Source of the DNA: Cristatella mucedo
Taxonomy: Eukaryota > Bryozoa > Phylactolaemata > Cristatellidae
Direction: 5' to 3'
NCBI GenBank assembly: GCA_009760855.2
Contig: WPIO01000008.1
Span: forward strand, 9,322,501 to 9,386,500
Length of the DNA stretch: 64,000 nucleotides
The notes below the pieces were generated by a model, which was given only the letters and a program-made list of their open reading frames with translations, did no database searches and had not been told where the DNA came from. A program made the position numbers and the translations under genes. Of the stretch, positions 15,000 through 24,539 are shown piece after piece. Numbering within the stretch: the stretch's first letter is position 1; each line of letters starts with the position of its first letter.

Positions 15000-17900
15000 T
15001 TCATTTCTATATATACATATAATTCATTTGCATAGTGGCCTAAGAGAACTCAATCTCTTCTCAGGCACTTCACATATGCCATGCCACAGGGCGCGAGCCT
15101 ACGACCTCGGCCAGACCTTGGTCGGGGCAAGTACCTTAACCACTGGGCCAAACCAATCTTCCCGAGAAAGTCCTTAGCTTAGAGACGATCGCGTCTCTTT
15201 TAGCTTGCAAATTGTGCTACTTAAAGGAGCCAGCAGCAGAAGCAGCATGCTTGACCAAGCAATCACTTAAGAATATCACGGCAAAGAAAATAGAAATATA
15301 AAAATAAAATATTACTCACTTGTATGGCGCCTAAGAAAACTTAATCTATATCCAGTCGCTTCGCATACATGCCATTGGGCTCAAGCTCACGATCTTGGTC
15401 GTTAAAAACGAACCCCTTAACCTGGACGGTAGACCAAAGTAAAACACGCGAAAATCAAACAAGAAATGAAAAAAGAAAAAGAAATCGCTCAAAGAATGCA
15501 AGCCAACTTGAAGGAATTTTGATGCGGATGTGTGAAGATTTTTCAGAGATGAAATTGCAACTCATTGGGGTGATATGATGCTGCCACTTGGTTATAGAAA
15601 ATGTCTCCCTTCAATTCGTCGATGGATCCGAAGCCACCTAAATTCATTCTTGAAAAGTAACAACGAAGGAGTAGCTTATTCAATAGCTTGATGCACATAG
15701 AGGCAGGAAGAACTTGGCGGTTTCGCTTCGCTCGCAATGAACCTAATTCCATGCTGTAGGACTCAACCCACGGTCGTGATGTGAGTGCACCTTATGTGAG
15801 AACTAATAAAGAGCGTTTGCTGACAAGCAGCCACAAGCAGCATCAAACTCACCAGGTTCTGTGCAGTTTTGTTTTCAATGATAACTTTCGTTGATTCTAT
15901 GTCCCACATGCAGATCTTGTTGTCACGAGATCCGGTGCATAAGTGCGTAGGAGACTTGCCTATCGAAGGATTTAAACCAGCATCATGCTCGGATCGGGGT
16001 GGGGGAAGGGGGTAGGGTCAGCCGTGCCACGCTGCCTTGATCGCGATCAAAATGTTGTAAAAATGATCAATGCTGCAGCAGTTTTAACAATGAAAGTTGG
16101 TGAAGAAGCTCGTGCCTTCACCTTGAAAAAACAAGAAAGCCAGACACGAATCGTTAAAACCGTAGCTGTACAATCGTACCGGAGTACGGATCCACAGCCA
16201 GGCCAGTAACGACGAGGTCGTGATTGCTGAAGGTAGCCAATGCAGCAGGGCTGCCGCGCTGCCACATTTTTGCTGTTGTATCTCTCGATGCGCTGAACGC
16301 AAATTCCGCAGGCATGTGCCACATAACCTGAAGAAAAAAGAGCGCTACCGGGGATCGAAAAAATATACGGAGCGCTCTCCTTCGGCAAAAGCGATCGTGG
16401 CGTGCAGATGCAATGTGCTATAGCCCGGCTCAGCATCACAGAAGATAGGCAGCAGCTACTAACGGCTGGCAGTTTTAGCTTAAGCATTTGAGTGCAGCAC
16501 GAAGTCTTCGGAGCCTGAGCTTGTGTCTAATTCTACTAGGCAAAAGTCAGCTAGAAACAGTTTTCCGTTGCACAAAAAAAGCCTGGCGGCAGCCCAGACA
16601 GCCGGATTAGCACCAAATGACACCGGCTATTGGCTCAGTCTGGTTCAACATGCAGTTTGCAGCCACCCTATCGCGTGGACCAAAAACTAGTCGAGTCTGC
16701 CGCACAAATTTCCTGCAGCACAAGAAACGGGAAGTTCGGAGCTGAAGCACTCCTCGAACTGACTCTGCACGCACTATGCTGCTGACCGCTGCATGCGTAG
16801 AGCTGACAACTGGAAAGCAAAGCATCACTGAACGTGCTGAAATAGTTCTGGTCATCAGCAGAATGCTAAGCGGCTACTGCACGCCCATGGATGCACGATC
16901 ATGCGAGTCGACGCGATAAGCAACTGGAGCAAATGACCGCTAAAAACCATAAGCAGGCTTTCAGAAGCGACTTGTCGACCACAGGTGACCGGCAAGTCGG
17001 CAAACCGAAAGTGCGCCGAATGCCGTCAGAGGAGAGCAAGCTGCAAACAAGTGGGTCGCATGTACAGCCAGAGGTCGAGCCAGAGCTATTGCGAGTGCTG
17101 AGTGCACGTCTTGGCAGTGGCATCGGCAACGCCAGTAGCTTGATGCAACTGCAACCACGACACACGCACATGCTTGCCTCCGTGTGCATGCACACGTGCA
17201 CGTAATCACGTGCATGCACACGAACACGCGCACGTGTGCGTGTGCATCATGGCTACTTGACTTGCTCACGACGCCTATTTCGCGGGTCCAGCAAATGGAG
17301 AGTGCTCGCTAGCTCGCCACTCATGTTCCTGCCGATTCGTAAGTAGCGGCCACAGCCAAGCCTCATACGAAGCTCGAGCAGTCTTTGCGATGAACTTTCG
17401 CTAAAGCTGGCCTGCCACTAGTATGGCAGATCACGATGGAGCGCTGCACCGCAGATCCTCGGCCCTCTCCCTCCCCGGACACGAGCAAGGAACAGCATAA
17501 CGAAGCTGGGCACAGCGAGGTACACACGCTATAGCCCCAGTAGGAGTGTTTCAGCAAAAGGGTGGCTGGGAGCTGACGTCATCGACGTCAGATGGCAGCA
17601 CGGCCATGCTGGATGTGCTTTCGGGGCTGGTCGCAGCCAGCTGCAGAGTCTGCTCTAACTTTGCAGGGACCAAAAGACTTCTCGACCCGTCAAAGGCAGC
17701 CCGCTACCCACCCACTATGTCTGCCGACCTAGCCACAGGGTCTGCCCTCACATGTCCTTGCGACGACCGCAGCAGCTGCATTCACTGCTGGACATGTGCA
17801 GTGAGTCAGCCCAGATCGGACAGGCGCTGGTAAACCGACGGAGATGCACGAAGCCTCGGCCTCAGCTGATTTGGCCCAGCCCAGGTTTAGCGAGCGCTGC

Positions 17901-18832
17901 ACGCCGTGGCTAGAGACTATCAAGTCGGCCAGGCTACGTGAGTGCCACAGCAGAAGCAGCACACTCCGAGCTAGCCAGCCAGCGGTCAGTCCAGTGAACC
18001 ATGACGATTCGACTTGCCAATGTCGGTCGCAAAGCATCCGGGGCAATGCAAAACGTGTTACGCAAACTTGCTTCTGGCATTGCATGATCTGTACACAATC
18101 GGCAGACAGGTTCGTGCGCCAAAAAAAAGCACTTGCAACAATTGCACGGTTACCTTCGTGACATCTCGTGAATGGCCCTGCCAGGAGTTTGTCGCTGCGC
18201 CACTAGAATGATTGTATTCGCTTACGATCTACAATTCACGGAGGTATTAGTCGCTTTACGTAATACCGCTACGTGAGCAATAAAGCCAATCATAAGATGA
18301 GTAGGAAAAGCCAGCTGCCAGCTGCCATGCACCGAGTCCTGCTCCCACCAGCCACGTGCCAGTAGAGCTGCTGCTGCGGCCACTGCCCCCCTGCCACTGA
18401 GGCAGGACAGGATTGGATTAAGGGATGACAAAAGTAGGCCTGAGACCTTAGGTCTGTCCTGAGCTGGCATTGCACCGGATGCTGGCGGTTGCATTTTAAG
18501 CATTTTGTTACGCCAATGCCGGAAAATCATCGCAATTGCTATCTGCTGCCACTAGTACAAAAATATGGGGAACTTGGTACCAACTGAACGATCTCACGTG
18601 AGCCCGCAGCAACAGACAGGAAATGCAGACCACCATTACCTGATCTTTTCCTCCGAATAAGTATGCCGTGCCACCGGCGGCAGCACACGACAGCACGGCC
18701 GAGTCGCTCGGGTAATTCAACGAGCCAGCTTGATGCCCCTGCTTGCTGTCGACGATACTCTGAATGGTCCCGAAGTCGTTAGCGGTTGCCAAGATCGGGC
18801 CTGGGTGGTCTGGATCGGTGCACTGATCATCC
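10656..18832 (-). CDS. WDR31: WDR31-like WD40-repeat protein (gene span, first exon not found)
   Basis: Exons on the minus strand at 18640-18832, 18476-18542 (tentative), 16180-16327, 15853-15959, 12258-12393, 11886-12051 and 10656-10992 encode successive WD40 blades. The order and wording of the motifs follow WDR31: FGGKDQ, SASRDTTAKMW with VVTGLAVDP, LCTGSRDNKICMWD, RLWDPKSLQ with INGTGCEVT, LWDVRG with EFKGHTESVA and CVKIW, and a final ISFVLHAHRDGKV strand. Joins 16180/15959 (phase 1) and 12258/12051 (phase 0) are exact. WDR31 is a scaffold protein linked to cilia function in animals. Missing pieces are the N-terminal start, the GH-containing strand before 16327, and one exon between 15853 and 12393 that must convert phase 0 to phase 2. 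Identification rests on remembered family motifs. Confidence 0.8.
10993..11885 (-). other. WDR31-like intron
   Basis: The donor gtaagc lies just below 11886 and the acceptor tag just above 10992. The sequence is mildly AT-rich with no repeat or exon that I recognise. Confidence 0.5.
11886..12051 (-). CDS. WDR31: WDR31-like exon: LWDVRG / EFKGHTESVA / CVKIW blade
   Basis: This 166-nt exon has acceptor aacgtag and donor cag|gtaagc. It enters in phase 0 and leaves in phase 1. It encodes a strand-d LWDVRG, then a full WD repeat from the GH dipeptide (FKGHTESVAACRF) to the closing CVKIW. Confidence 0.85.
12258..12393 (-). CDS. WDR31: WDR31-like exon: RLWDPKSLQ / GTGCEVT blade
   Basis: This 136-nt exon has acceptor ttcattcag and donor acg|gtgaga. 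It enters in phase 2 (completing an Arg codon before LWDPKSLQ) and leaves in phase 0. The segment HGINGTGCEVT parallels the glycine-rich GxGGxGCE loop that I associate with WDR31. Confidence 0.83.
13121..13149. repeat. (TA)n microsatellite
   Basis: About 14 uninterrupted AT dinucleotides. Confidence 0.95.
13480..13735. repeat. Dispersed repeat family B, copy 1
   Basis: The order gtcagta, ttccaaaaagcca, tctcacgaagcaacgagaa, gaagtagcagtgcagga and gcagcaggagata recurs in the same order at 62655-62895, partly at 54060-54215 and at 61505-61640. No coding sequence or terminal repeat is visible. Class unknown. Confidence 0.6.
14719..14915 (-). mobile_element. CR1/L2-like LINE 3' end
   Basis: The reverse complement runs from the catgctgac-rich 3' untranslated region through ctttgcagcagttgtaaagcg to the ctgaggcgctttatcaagtg tail and a TTATTATT run at 14719. 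A SINE-like tail fragment (agattaagttctcttagg, + strand) abuts it at 14918-14947. An unclassified stretch with SINE-like wording lies at 14650-14718. Confidence 0.8.
14970..14999. repeat. (TA)n microsatellite
   Basis: About 14 TA dinucleotides between two SINE-related sequences. Confidence 0.93.
15019..15157 (-). mobile_element. tRNA-derived SINE
   Basis: On the minus strand it starts with ggtttggcccagtggttaag (A-box-like), then gtaggctcgcgccctg (B-box-like), catatgtgaag, and the shared tail with agattgagttctcttaggcc. It matches the + copies at 54.46 and 63.29 kb. Confidence 0.78.
15315..15436 (-). mobile_element. tRNA-derived SINE, diverged
   Basis: The minus strand reads tggtctaccgtccaggttaag, a degenerate clamp, gagcttgagcccaatgg (B-box-like), tatgcgaagcgactgg and agattaagttttcttaggcg. 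Same family as the copy at 15019-15157, more worn. Confidence 0.68.
15853..15959 (-). CDS. WDR31: WDR31-like exon: LCTGSRDNKICMWD blade
   Basis: This 107-nt exon has acceptor cgatag and donor ctg|gtgagt. It enters in phase 1, so SG from the previous exon continues into KSPTHLCTGSRDN, and it leaves in phase 0 after KTAQNL. It is a near-canonical WD40 strand set. Confidence 0.87.
16180..16327 (-). CDS. WDR31: WDR31-like exon: SASRDTTAKMW / VVTGLAVDP blade
   Basis: This 148-nt exon has acceptor ttttttcttcag and donor ccg|gtacga. It enters in phase 0 (VMWHMPAEF) and leaves in phase 1 (VDPYS+G). SASRDTTAKMW closes one WD repeat and HDLVVTGLAVDP opens the next. Confidence 0.87.
16328..18475 (-). 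other. WDR31-like intron, possibly hiding one short exon
   Basis: No recognisable exon. The GH-containing strand expected between the 18.5-kb and 16.3-kb exons is missing. A purine-pyrimidine alternating palindromic stretch rich in gtgcatgcacacg lies at 17160-17250. Confidence 0.45.
18476..18542 (-). CDS. WDR31: WDR31-like exon, tentative
   Basis: The acceptor ggcagcag continues the phase-0 end of the 18640-18832 exon and gives IAIAMIFRHWRNKMLKMQ, reminiscent of the strand after SGGKDK in WDR31. The donor is uncertain: cg|gtgcaa leaves phase 1, which does not fit the next known exon, so either another exon intervenes or the boundary is wrong. Confidence 0.4.
18640..18832 (-). CDS. WDR31: WDR31-like exon: most N-terminal blade found
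   Basis: This 193-nt exon has acceptor gtcgtag and donor cag|gtaatg. It ends LFGGKDQ, matching the first WD blade of the family. The earlier part (PILATANDFGTIQSIVD) precedes the first blade. The start codon must lie further upstream. Confidence 0.7.
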
Positions 18833-20498
18833 CTACGACAAGTCCAAATCAGAATCACCAAACTAACAGGTGAAAGAATCTCGGCCCACTGGACGACTTC
18901 CTCGAGCACGGAGAACTGGTCTCGGCGACCTGGCCAGGCTTCGGAAGACTAGTGAACTTTTTTTTATCTGCGACACGCTCCAAAGGATGAGCCCATATCT
19001 CCTTTGAACCACGAGTCAACAAGGTCGAGACAGCATGACAATCGTTACCTTTAGCTCGGCTTTATTTGAAACCGTTGATCACCAGCTTACATGGCACAAA
19101 ACCGACAGTGTCCCAGAGAGCACGCATTAAGTGCCGCTCAGGCTGTCGCAGTGCAACGAGCCAGCATAATACGTAGCGGATTTGTATGCCTTTATTCCTA
19201 GGTAAGAGTCAGCTGTTTACCTACTACTACCACGAAACTGCAATTTTGAAGCATTTGGACAGCGGATATCACACTATATCTATCTGCATGATCAGTCAGT
19301 TACAGCGAGGGCTGTGAATTTTCGAGCAGTCTTGTATACGGTTCCATAGATATCTCCTTGTCAATGCACTAACTTTGGTCTCGTTTGGTTAACTGGTGGC
19401 GTTATATGGACTGAGGCTAGCCGCCCTCTCGTGAGCTAGGATTATACCTTTGGTATCCGCATCGCTAGAAAATCCCCTCAAAAGTTGCCCGCAGATCACG
19501 GAAATTTTTCTTATACGAATCAATTTAGACTAAGAACACGCAGTATAGAAATATAGATTTAGGTCCGAAGCAGGTGACTGATGCCTTTACGGCATCGAAT
19601 GCCTAACCAGGCATAGGCCTATGGACTTCCTATCTTGGCATACCATATCAAATGTTCATAGTTGCAAGTTTTTATTATCTGCCAATTTTCAGTCTGCTCT
19701 GTTCTTTATGCCACGATTTAATTCGTTCTGCAAGGAATCGTGTGTAAGCTACGGAAGTCGCCGGCGCCATCCGCTCCCACACTGACCAGCATGGCAACGG
19801 GAAGCTTCGTCGATCAGCCATTGCAAACCTAGAATGAAGGTGGACGTCTGAACTGCCTGATATAAATAATATGGCACAATTCTAATAAGACAATTTCCTG
19901 TTTTACCTTGTATAATTACCGCGTCTTTTTTTACTAAATCGTTGGCCCATGGTGAAACGGCGGCAACCAGGCAGCCCGGCTCACAGCTCCCGGCTCCCGG
20001 TTCGATTTTAACGTTGCCGGAAGCGTTGCATGGCCAAGAGTTGTCTCCGCTGCTTAGGGTATCATCGTCACTCCTCAGGTGAAGGCTAGGTATATCTATT
20101 ATGTGGCGAGTCCGAGGGCCTTAGATTGGTGCTAGGGTTCGCTAAGTCTGGGTCTCGAATCCCCGTGCGTTTTTGCAGACATTCCGAATGCGATTGGATT
20201 CAGTGATGGCAACCCGAAGGAGAGGAGGTGCGACGAGGCGCTCAAAACGAAAATTCAACTGGGGCAGGTAGGGAATGCCAGTGCAGGCTACAGGTGTGGA
20301 ATATCGGTCGGACCGTACACAACAGCCATCGCCTATTCACCTTGGTCTGTCCTATGGAGGGGGCGTGGTCCATCCTGGCGTCGCTAATAACCGCATAACT
20401 TCGAGCAGCCCCGCCCCAGCCCGACGATAGGAGTCCGCGAAGGTTCATGGAGGTAGGAGTCCAGTAGACCAGCAACCAGTAGCCCATTTACGGCTTAG
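18833..20498. other. Upstream of WDR31-like exons; no gene assigned
   Basis: Low-coding DNA. Around 19940-20030 a ctcccggttcgatttta block suggests a worn tRNA-like (SINE) promoter, and at 20140-20160 ggtctcgaatccccg is another B-box-like stretch. Neither is complete. A WDR31 start exon may lie here but I could not identify it. Confidence 0.4.
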
Positions 20499-20901
20499 CA
20501 ATTGTAGCGCCCTGCTGGCTTTGGCTGAATTTTAGCGCGAACAAGAGCTGTTCGGCGGCGGGCTAGAGCCCCTTTGTCCTGGAGCAGTGAGCCAGAGAGG
20601 AGCGTCAGTGCGGTTAGAGAGGAAGCGCTTAGGAGCAGGCCAGGAAGCTCGGAGACGAGCAGCGGCGATTCGGCCTTTAGAATTGGTCCGATACTCGCGG
20701 AAGCTGCTGATAGATGTTGGCTAGCCTGTCAACCCCCGCCTTCCCTCTTCCCAAGAAAGAAGCGTCTGGAACCCATTCGCCATTCAAGCTGGACGGAGGT
20801 GCCCTGCCAGTGGCCTGGGAACGGTAGTCATTCCTTTCCGTAATGGGCCAAGGTGTCCGGGCCCAATACCACTAAGCTCTTGCCCCATTGTCTCAGCCAA
20901 G

Positions 20902-20908
20902 TATTTAA
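20902..20908 (+). promoter_or_regulatory. TATA-like element in the solo LTR
   Basis: gtatttaagagtcgag sits about 400 bp into the LTR, consistent with a U3/R promoter. Upstream is GC-rich. Confidence 0.5.
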
Positions 20909-21617
20909 GAGTCGAGCGACGCTCGCTCTGGGTCTTTTGCCTCGTGTCTTTTTGTCTGTGGTCTTCTGTCTTTGGTCCGGCTCCGCCGTCGGACTCGTTT
21001 TCTCTGGAAGCGAGGGAGGAGGGCGGGCTGTTCGCCAGCGATTGACGGAACAGGACGAGACAGCTCTAGGAGGATTCGGTGGAACCCCACCGAACACGGT
21101 CGTATCGCGCCCGAGCTGGCATTTTGTTTGTTCTTTCGTGTTTTGTGTTTCTTTTGTGTCGTGTGTGTGCGCGCTAGCACGTGCTCTCGGCATAGGGATT
21201 TGCCGGCGCGAGCTAGGCGTAGTTGGCGTGTGTGGAGCTCTAGTTCACCGGGTAGGGTTTAGGCTCCGGGTCGCGCTTTAGTGTGGAGAATTATTTCCTC
21301 CGCAGGAGTGCTTGAGTTGGCGTGTGTGGAGTATTCCGGCCGCACTGGTGGAAACCGAGTTCTAGTTCACCGGGTAGGGTTTAGACTCCGGTTCGCACCT
21401 CAGTGTGGAGAAGTACTCCCTCCGCTCGAGTGTTTAAGTTGGCGTGTTTGGGGTATTCCCTCGGCACAGGTGGGAACGGATTCCTAGTTCACCGGTTAGG
21501 GTTTAGGGTCCGGGTCGCGCTTAGTGTAGAGGAGTATTCCCTCCGCAAGAGTGTTGAACGTGCGAGGAGTGTGGAGATAAAGCTGAACTAGACGCGCAGC
21601 GACTTTGTGCGCTTGCG

Positions 21618-21623
21618 AATAAA
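21618..21623 (+). terminator. Polyadenylation signal AATAAA in the solo LTR
   Basis: The hexamer lies downstream of the TATA-like element and the 122-bp units, where the R/U5 end of an LTR would carry it. Confidence 0.6.
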
Positions 21624-22074
21624 GTTCAGTAAAATCCCCAATTTATGTGCCTTGCTTCCAATTCACGCCGCGGACTCACGACCCCTTTTAGTAACGGTAA
21701 GCAGGTCAGCGCCAGAAACGCTCGTTTCGTGGCGGCCAGCTTATTGCGCGTAGGCGCGCACCGAACGGCATTAGGCGATAGGCTACGCCGCTAGGTAAGC
21801 GGCAGGTCAAGCTTACCCCGCCGAGCCTTCGGCGTTACACAATAAATAGGAAATGTGACAGCTTCAAGAATAGATTACCTGGAAGTGGACGAAATTCACC
21901 ACACCGAGCCGGAATGGGTAAAACCTTGCAGAGCTTCAGCACAAGATGAAGAGGGCGTCAGTTGATAAAGGACGGACGGGTAACCGATTGCAGGCACTAG
22001 TTTGGCCAGTGCGAAGTGTCCTTGGCACGCACTGACCGGTTAGTAGAATTAGTGGCGAAGAACTATCTGGCCAA

Positions 22075-22360
22075 TTTTATTCGTCGCCAACGCTGTGCAG
22101 ATCTCTTATTGGTCTTGCCTTGACCTTGCGAGACAGCGATAGATGCGGGACGATGTTAATTCGAATAGTCCTGTCAGGGCTAGGAACAAACCGCAGGACT
22201 TTTGGAAGGTGCTGGGACATGACCTGAGGCCACAGTGACATATTTATGATGCTAGTAATGCATGGCAGCAGCAGATCGATGCATCGCGGAAGCAGAACAG
22301 TGGGAATATGATCTAGAGAACTAGTCGTCTTCTTTGATTGAGATGTGAACCTCATTACGG
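22075..22360 (-). mobile_element. LINE reverse-transcriptase fragment (fingers region)
   Basis: The minus strand encodes KTTSSLDHIPTVLL followed by CIDLLLPCITSIINMSL, the conserved opening of a CR1/L2-type reverse transcriptase domain. It frays beyond that by frameshift. It is a 5' and 3' truncated relic just outside the virus-like island. Confidence 0.72.
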
Positions 22361-22787
22361 GGTCACTAGTGACCTTGAATACAGAAATGTGTGAAAGAAG
22401 ATGTGCGAAAGAAGGAGAAGCATGACGGTGCTGCGTCTTTAAAGCTTATCTGTTTTTTTGTTTAATCGTAGCTAGTGAGAAATTACGCTCCTATAAACAG
22501 GTCTTAGCTCTATCGGTTTCTGTATTCGATGTTCGCAAGAGGTTTGGTTTTCGGAAGAGAATTCTGAAAAGAACAAGAAACGCTGGTAACGCTTGGTGTC
22601 AGGAGGCGAGAATGATACCGAAAAATTAGCCCATTGGTACCAGGCTAAGATCCAAGTAAACCAATTAATTAGATAGTTTACTTAGATGCATGTATTTTAT
22701 ATACAACCGCTACGATAAGAACTTACTATGGAATTCGTGAGTGTTCAATTGAAGGATGAAATAAAGACTCTGTACTAGCACTTCCAG

Positions 22788-23490
22788 ATGAATAATATGT
22801 CGGTGCTTTCATTTGTTACTGACCTAAAATACGATCCTGAAATTTCAAAGGAATACCACAACCTACGTAATGATTATCCTATGTGTGCTTTAAATAGGGA
22901 TGTACATTGTAATGTATTTGATAGGCTTTGGACTATTTTAAGACTGGAGCTAGTAACGTTCCAAATTGGTTCGTGACTTCAATGAGAAGACAGATTATAC
23001 TGTTCTTTATAGACAAAGTTGTGTTTAACACTTGGAGTGGAAGTTACCGTAAATGGGTTTTTAAGCTTAATCAGTGGTATCGGTTTATGTCCTATATTCG
23101 AAAATTTGCTGATATGAAGGCTGCTAATACTAATGGGAAATTTTAAAGATATGCTTGGAAATTAATTATAAACGCTTTCTATGGCAAGACTTTTGAAAAT
23201 GTTGAAAGAAAAGATAAAACTGACAGTGTAATTGATAAAAGTGGAAGTAAAAGGTTTGCTAAACGAATGAGATCCAACGACGACTAAATTTAGAATCTTT
23301 GGGGACAGATTAACTATATTTCAAATGAATCAGCCAAAAATAGATAGGTTGAATAGACTAATTTTTGTTGGTCGCAACCTTCTAGATTTAAAAAAATAGA
23401 TTATACATGCAAAATTGTACTATGATGTGCTAAAATCAAAATGTGGATCTACAATAAGACTTGTCCATACTGATAGTGATTCTCATATAT
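22788..23490 (+). pseudogene. Protein-primed-type B-family DNA polymerase, middle part (broken)
   Basis: The frame drifts, but conserved signatures of Polinton/adintovirus polymerases appear in order: a DPEISKEYHNLRNDYP block, the motif-B region KLIINAFYGKTFENVERK, a PKIDRLNRLIFVGRNLLDL block, and the motif-C region LVHTDSDS (canonically DTDS). In-frame TAA/TAG codons and at least two frameshifts make it non-functional. The exonuclease and N-terminal parts are not seen. This is an old endogenous copy and no intact protein is encoded. Strand and order match the second half at 23815-24270. Confidence 0.8.
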
Positions 23491-23504
23491 TTTAACCTTA
23501 ATTA

Positions 23505-23636
23505 ATTTTGTTTATCAAGCATGTTACCCCGCACCATTTGATCGTGTTTCCTTTGCAGCAAATGTAAAGCCCTAGAAAGAAATTGAGTTCTCTGAGGGCA
23601 CTGTATCAATTGTATTATTATTATTATTGTTATACT
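23505..23636 (+). mobile_element. LINE 3' tail inserted in the polymerase pseudogene
   Basis: tttgcagcaaatgtaaagc, then cctagaaagaaattgag, ctctgagggcactg and a TTATTATT run match the 3' end of the CR1/L2-like LINE. The insertion follows directly after the motif-C region of the polymerase. Confidence 0.8.
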
Positions 23637-23639
23637 AGA

Positions 23640-23812
23640 CATTGAGGGCACACTAGGTAAGGTGGTTGCTTTCACGACCTCGGTCCCGAGGTCGTGGGTT
23701 TGATTACTGCGGTGGGCGATTCTGTATCGCCACTGCAAGCGGTGGTGATAGCCGTAAAGGCTCCTCTGTCGCTATACAAAAGGAGTCTGCTTAATCAGCT
23801 AGGATTTATTTA
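23640..23812 (+). mobile_element. Second tRNA-derived SINE family (family C), copy 1
   Basis: cactaggtaaggtgg and gtcgtgggtttgattactg look like A- and B-box blocks. The body, ggtggtgatagccgtaaagg through gtcgctat to tctgcttaatcagc, recurs at 56650-56745. It abuts the LINE tail and together they split the polymerase. Confidence 0.6.
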
Positions 23813-23814
23813 TT

Positions 23815-24270
23815 TATTTATTGAAACAATTAACGTTTACGATGACATTAATTCAATGCCTGAATGCTTCGATAATGATGCAATTGAAAAGTTAAGCGAT
23901 GAGGCTGATGAAAAATAGTTTCTGAAGCTTGCCCACTAAGACCTAAGCTTTACTGTACTAAGTATGTTGGTGAAGGAGGGAATGCAGCTGCAGCAGGTAG
24001 TTACTAAAGCGGTCTTGGACAAATAACAGGTCGAGAAACTTTGGTTGAAATCTTAACTGATCACATAGTTAGGTTTGAAGGTGCTATTATGAAGGGATTA
24101 AGTAATAAAAAGGAAAATTTCGTAAGATAATCCAAAAGAAATGTGAATTATTTACCGGCAAACTTAATAAGGTAGCATTGTCTACATTCGAGTCTGAGCG
24201 CTATTAGCTTAACTTCGGAAAATGCTCATATGCTTGTGGGCATCACAGAATTAAAGAACCTAGAGGCTAT
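23815..24270 (+). pseudogene. B-family DNA polymerase, C-terminal part (broken)
   Basis: After the insertion the polymerase theme resumes: TINVYDDINSMPECFDND, then a RPKLYCTKYV block, then KVALSTFESERY and CSYACGHHRI near 24180-24260. These recall the thumb and C-terminal end of Polinton/adintovirus polymerases. Stops and frame changes remain throughout. Confidence 0.7.
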
Positions 24271-24335
24271 TGTCACAAGTACCAAGTTGGAATAATTTCT
24301 TTTGTTTCAAAAATTAAAATTCAAATAGGATAGGA

Positions 24336-24516
24336 AATGCCTGATCAAGAAGTTTTGCAAGATTCTGATTTAGGCGATTTTGATAAACTTCTTTCTGGAG
24401 ATGAGGAAGAATATGAATATTCAGTTTATACAGATTATCTATCAAGTCAAGTGGAAATCGAAAAAGATCTAAATGAAAATGAGGAAGGCAATGGAGATGA
24501 ATATGAAAATTTTTAA
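24336..24516 (+). pseudogene. Short acidic open frame in the viral island
   Basis: A frame of about 60 codons starting MPDQEVLQDSDLGDFD, very rich in Asp and Glu, ending at a TAA. No family recognised. Confidence 0.35.
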
Positions 24517-24539
24517 AATTAAATGATTTTATAATATTA

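Larger units (their letters stand above)
12394..15852 (-). other. WDR31-like intron(s) rich in repeats; one exon not located
   Basis: This interval holds repeat family B (13480-13735), TA tracts, a LINE tail and two or more SINEs. Reading phase requires one further coding exon here, for the THLxW...SEDK part of the next blade, which I could not place. Confidence 0.5.
20503..21839 (+). mobile_element. Solo LTR of a retrotransposon (probably Gypsy type)
   Basis: The block starts TGTAGCGCC and ends GGCGTTACA, which are imperfect inverted TG...CA ends. It is flanked by the same 4 bases, CAAT, at 20499-20502 and 21840-21843, read as a target-site duplication. Inside lie a TATA-like element (tatttaa at 20902), three tandem units of about 122 bp starting at 21240, 21362 and 21484 (ctagttcaccggg), and a polyadenylation signal at 21618. 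No internal coding region is present, so it is a recombined solo LTR of 1337 bp. Gypsy affinity is inferred from the ends and duplication size. Confidence 0.82.

Noticed and set aside
20242-20487. Minus-strand MGYWLL frame as WDR31 start exon
   Set aside because: No donor joins it in phase to 18832 and the sequence does not resemble the WDR31 N-terminus.
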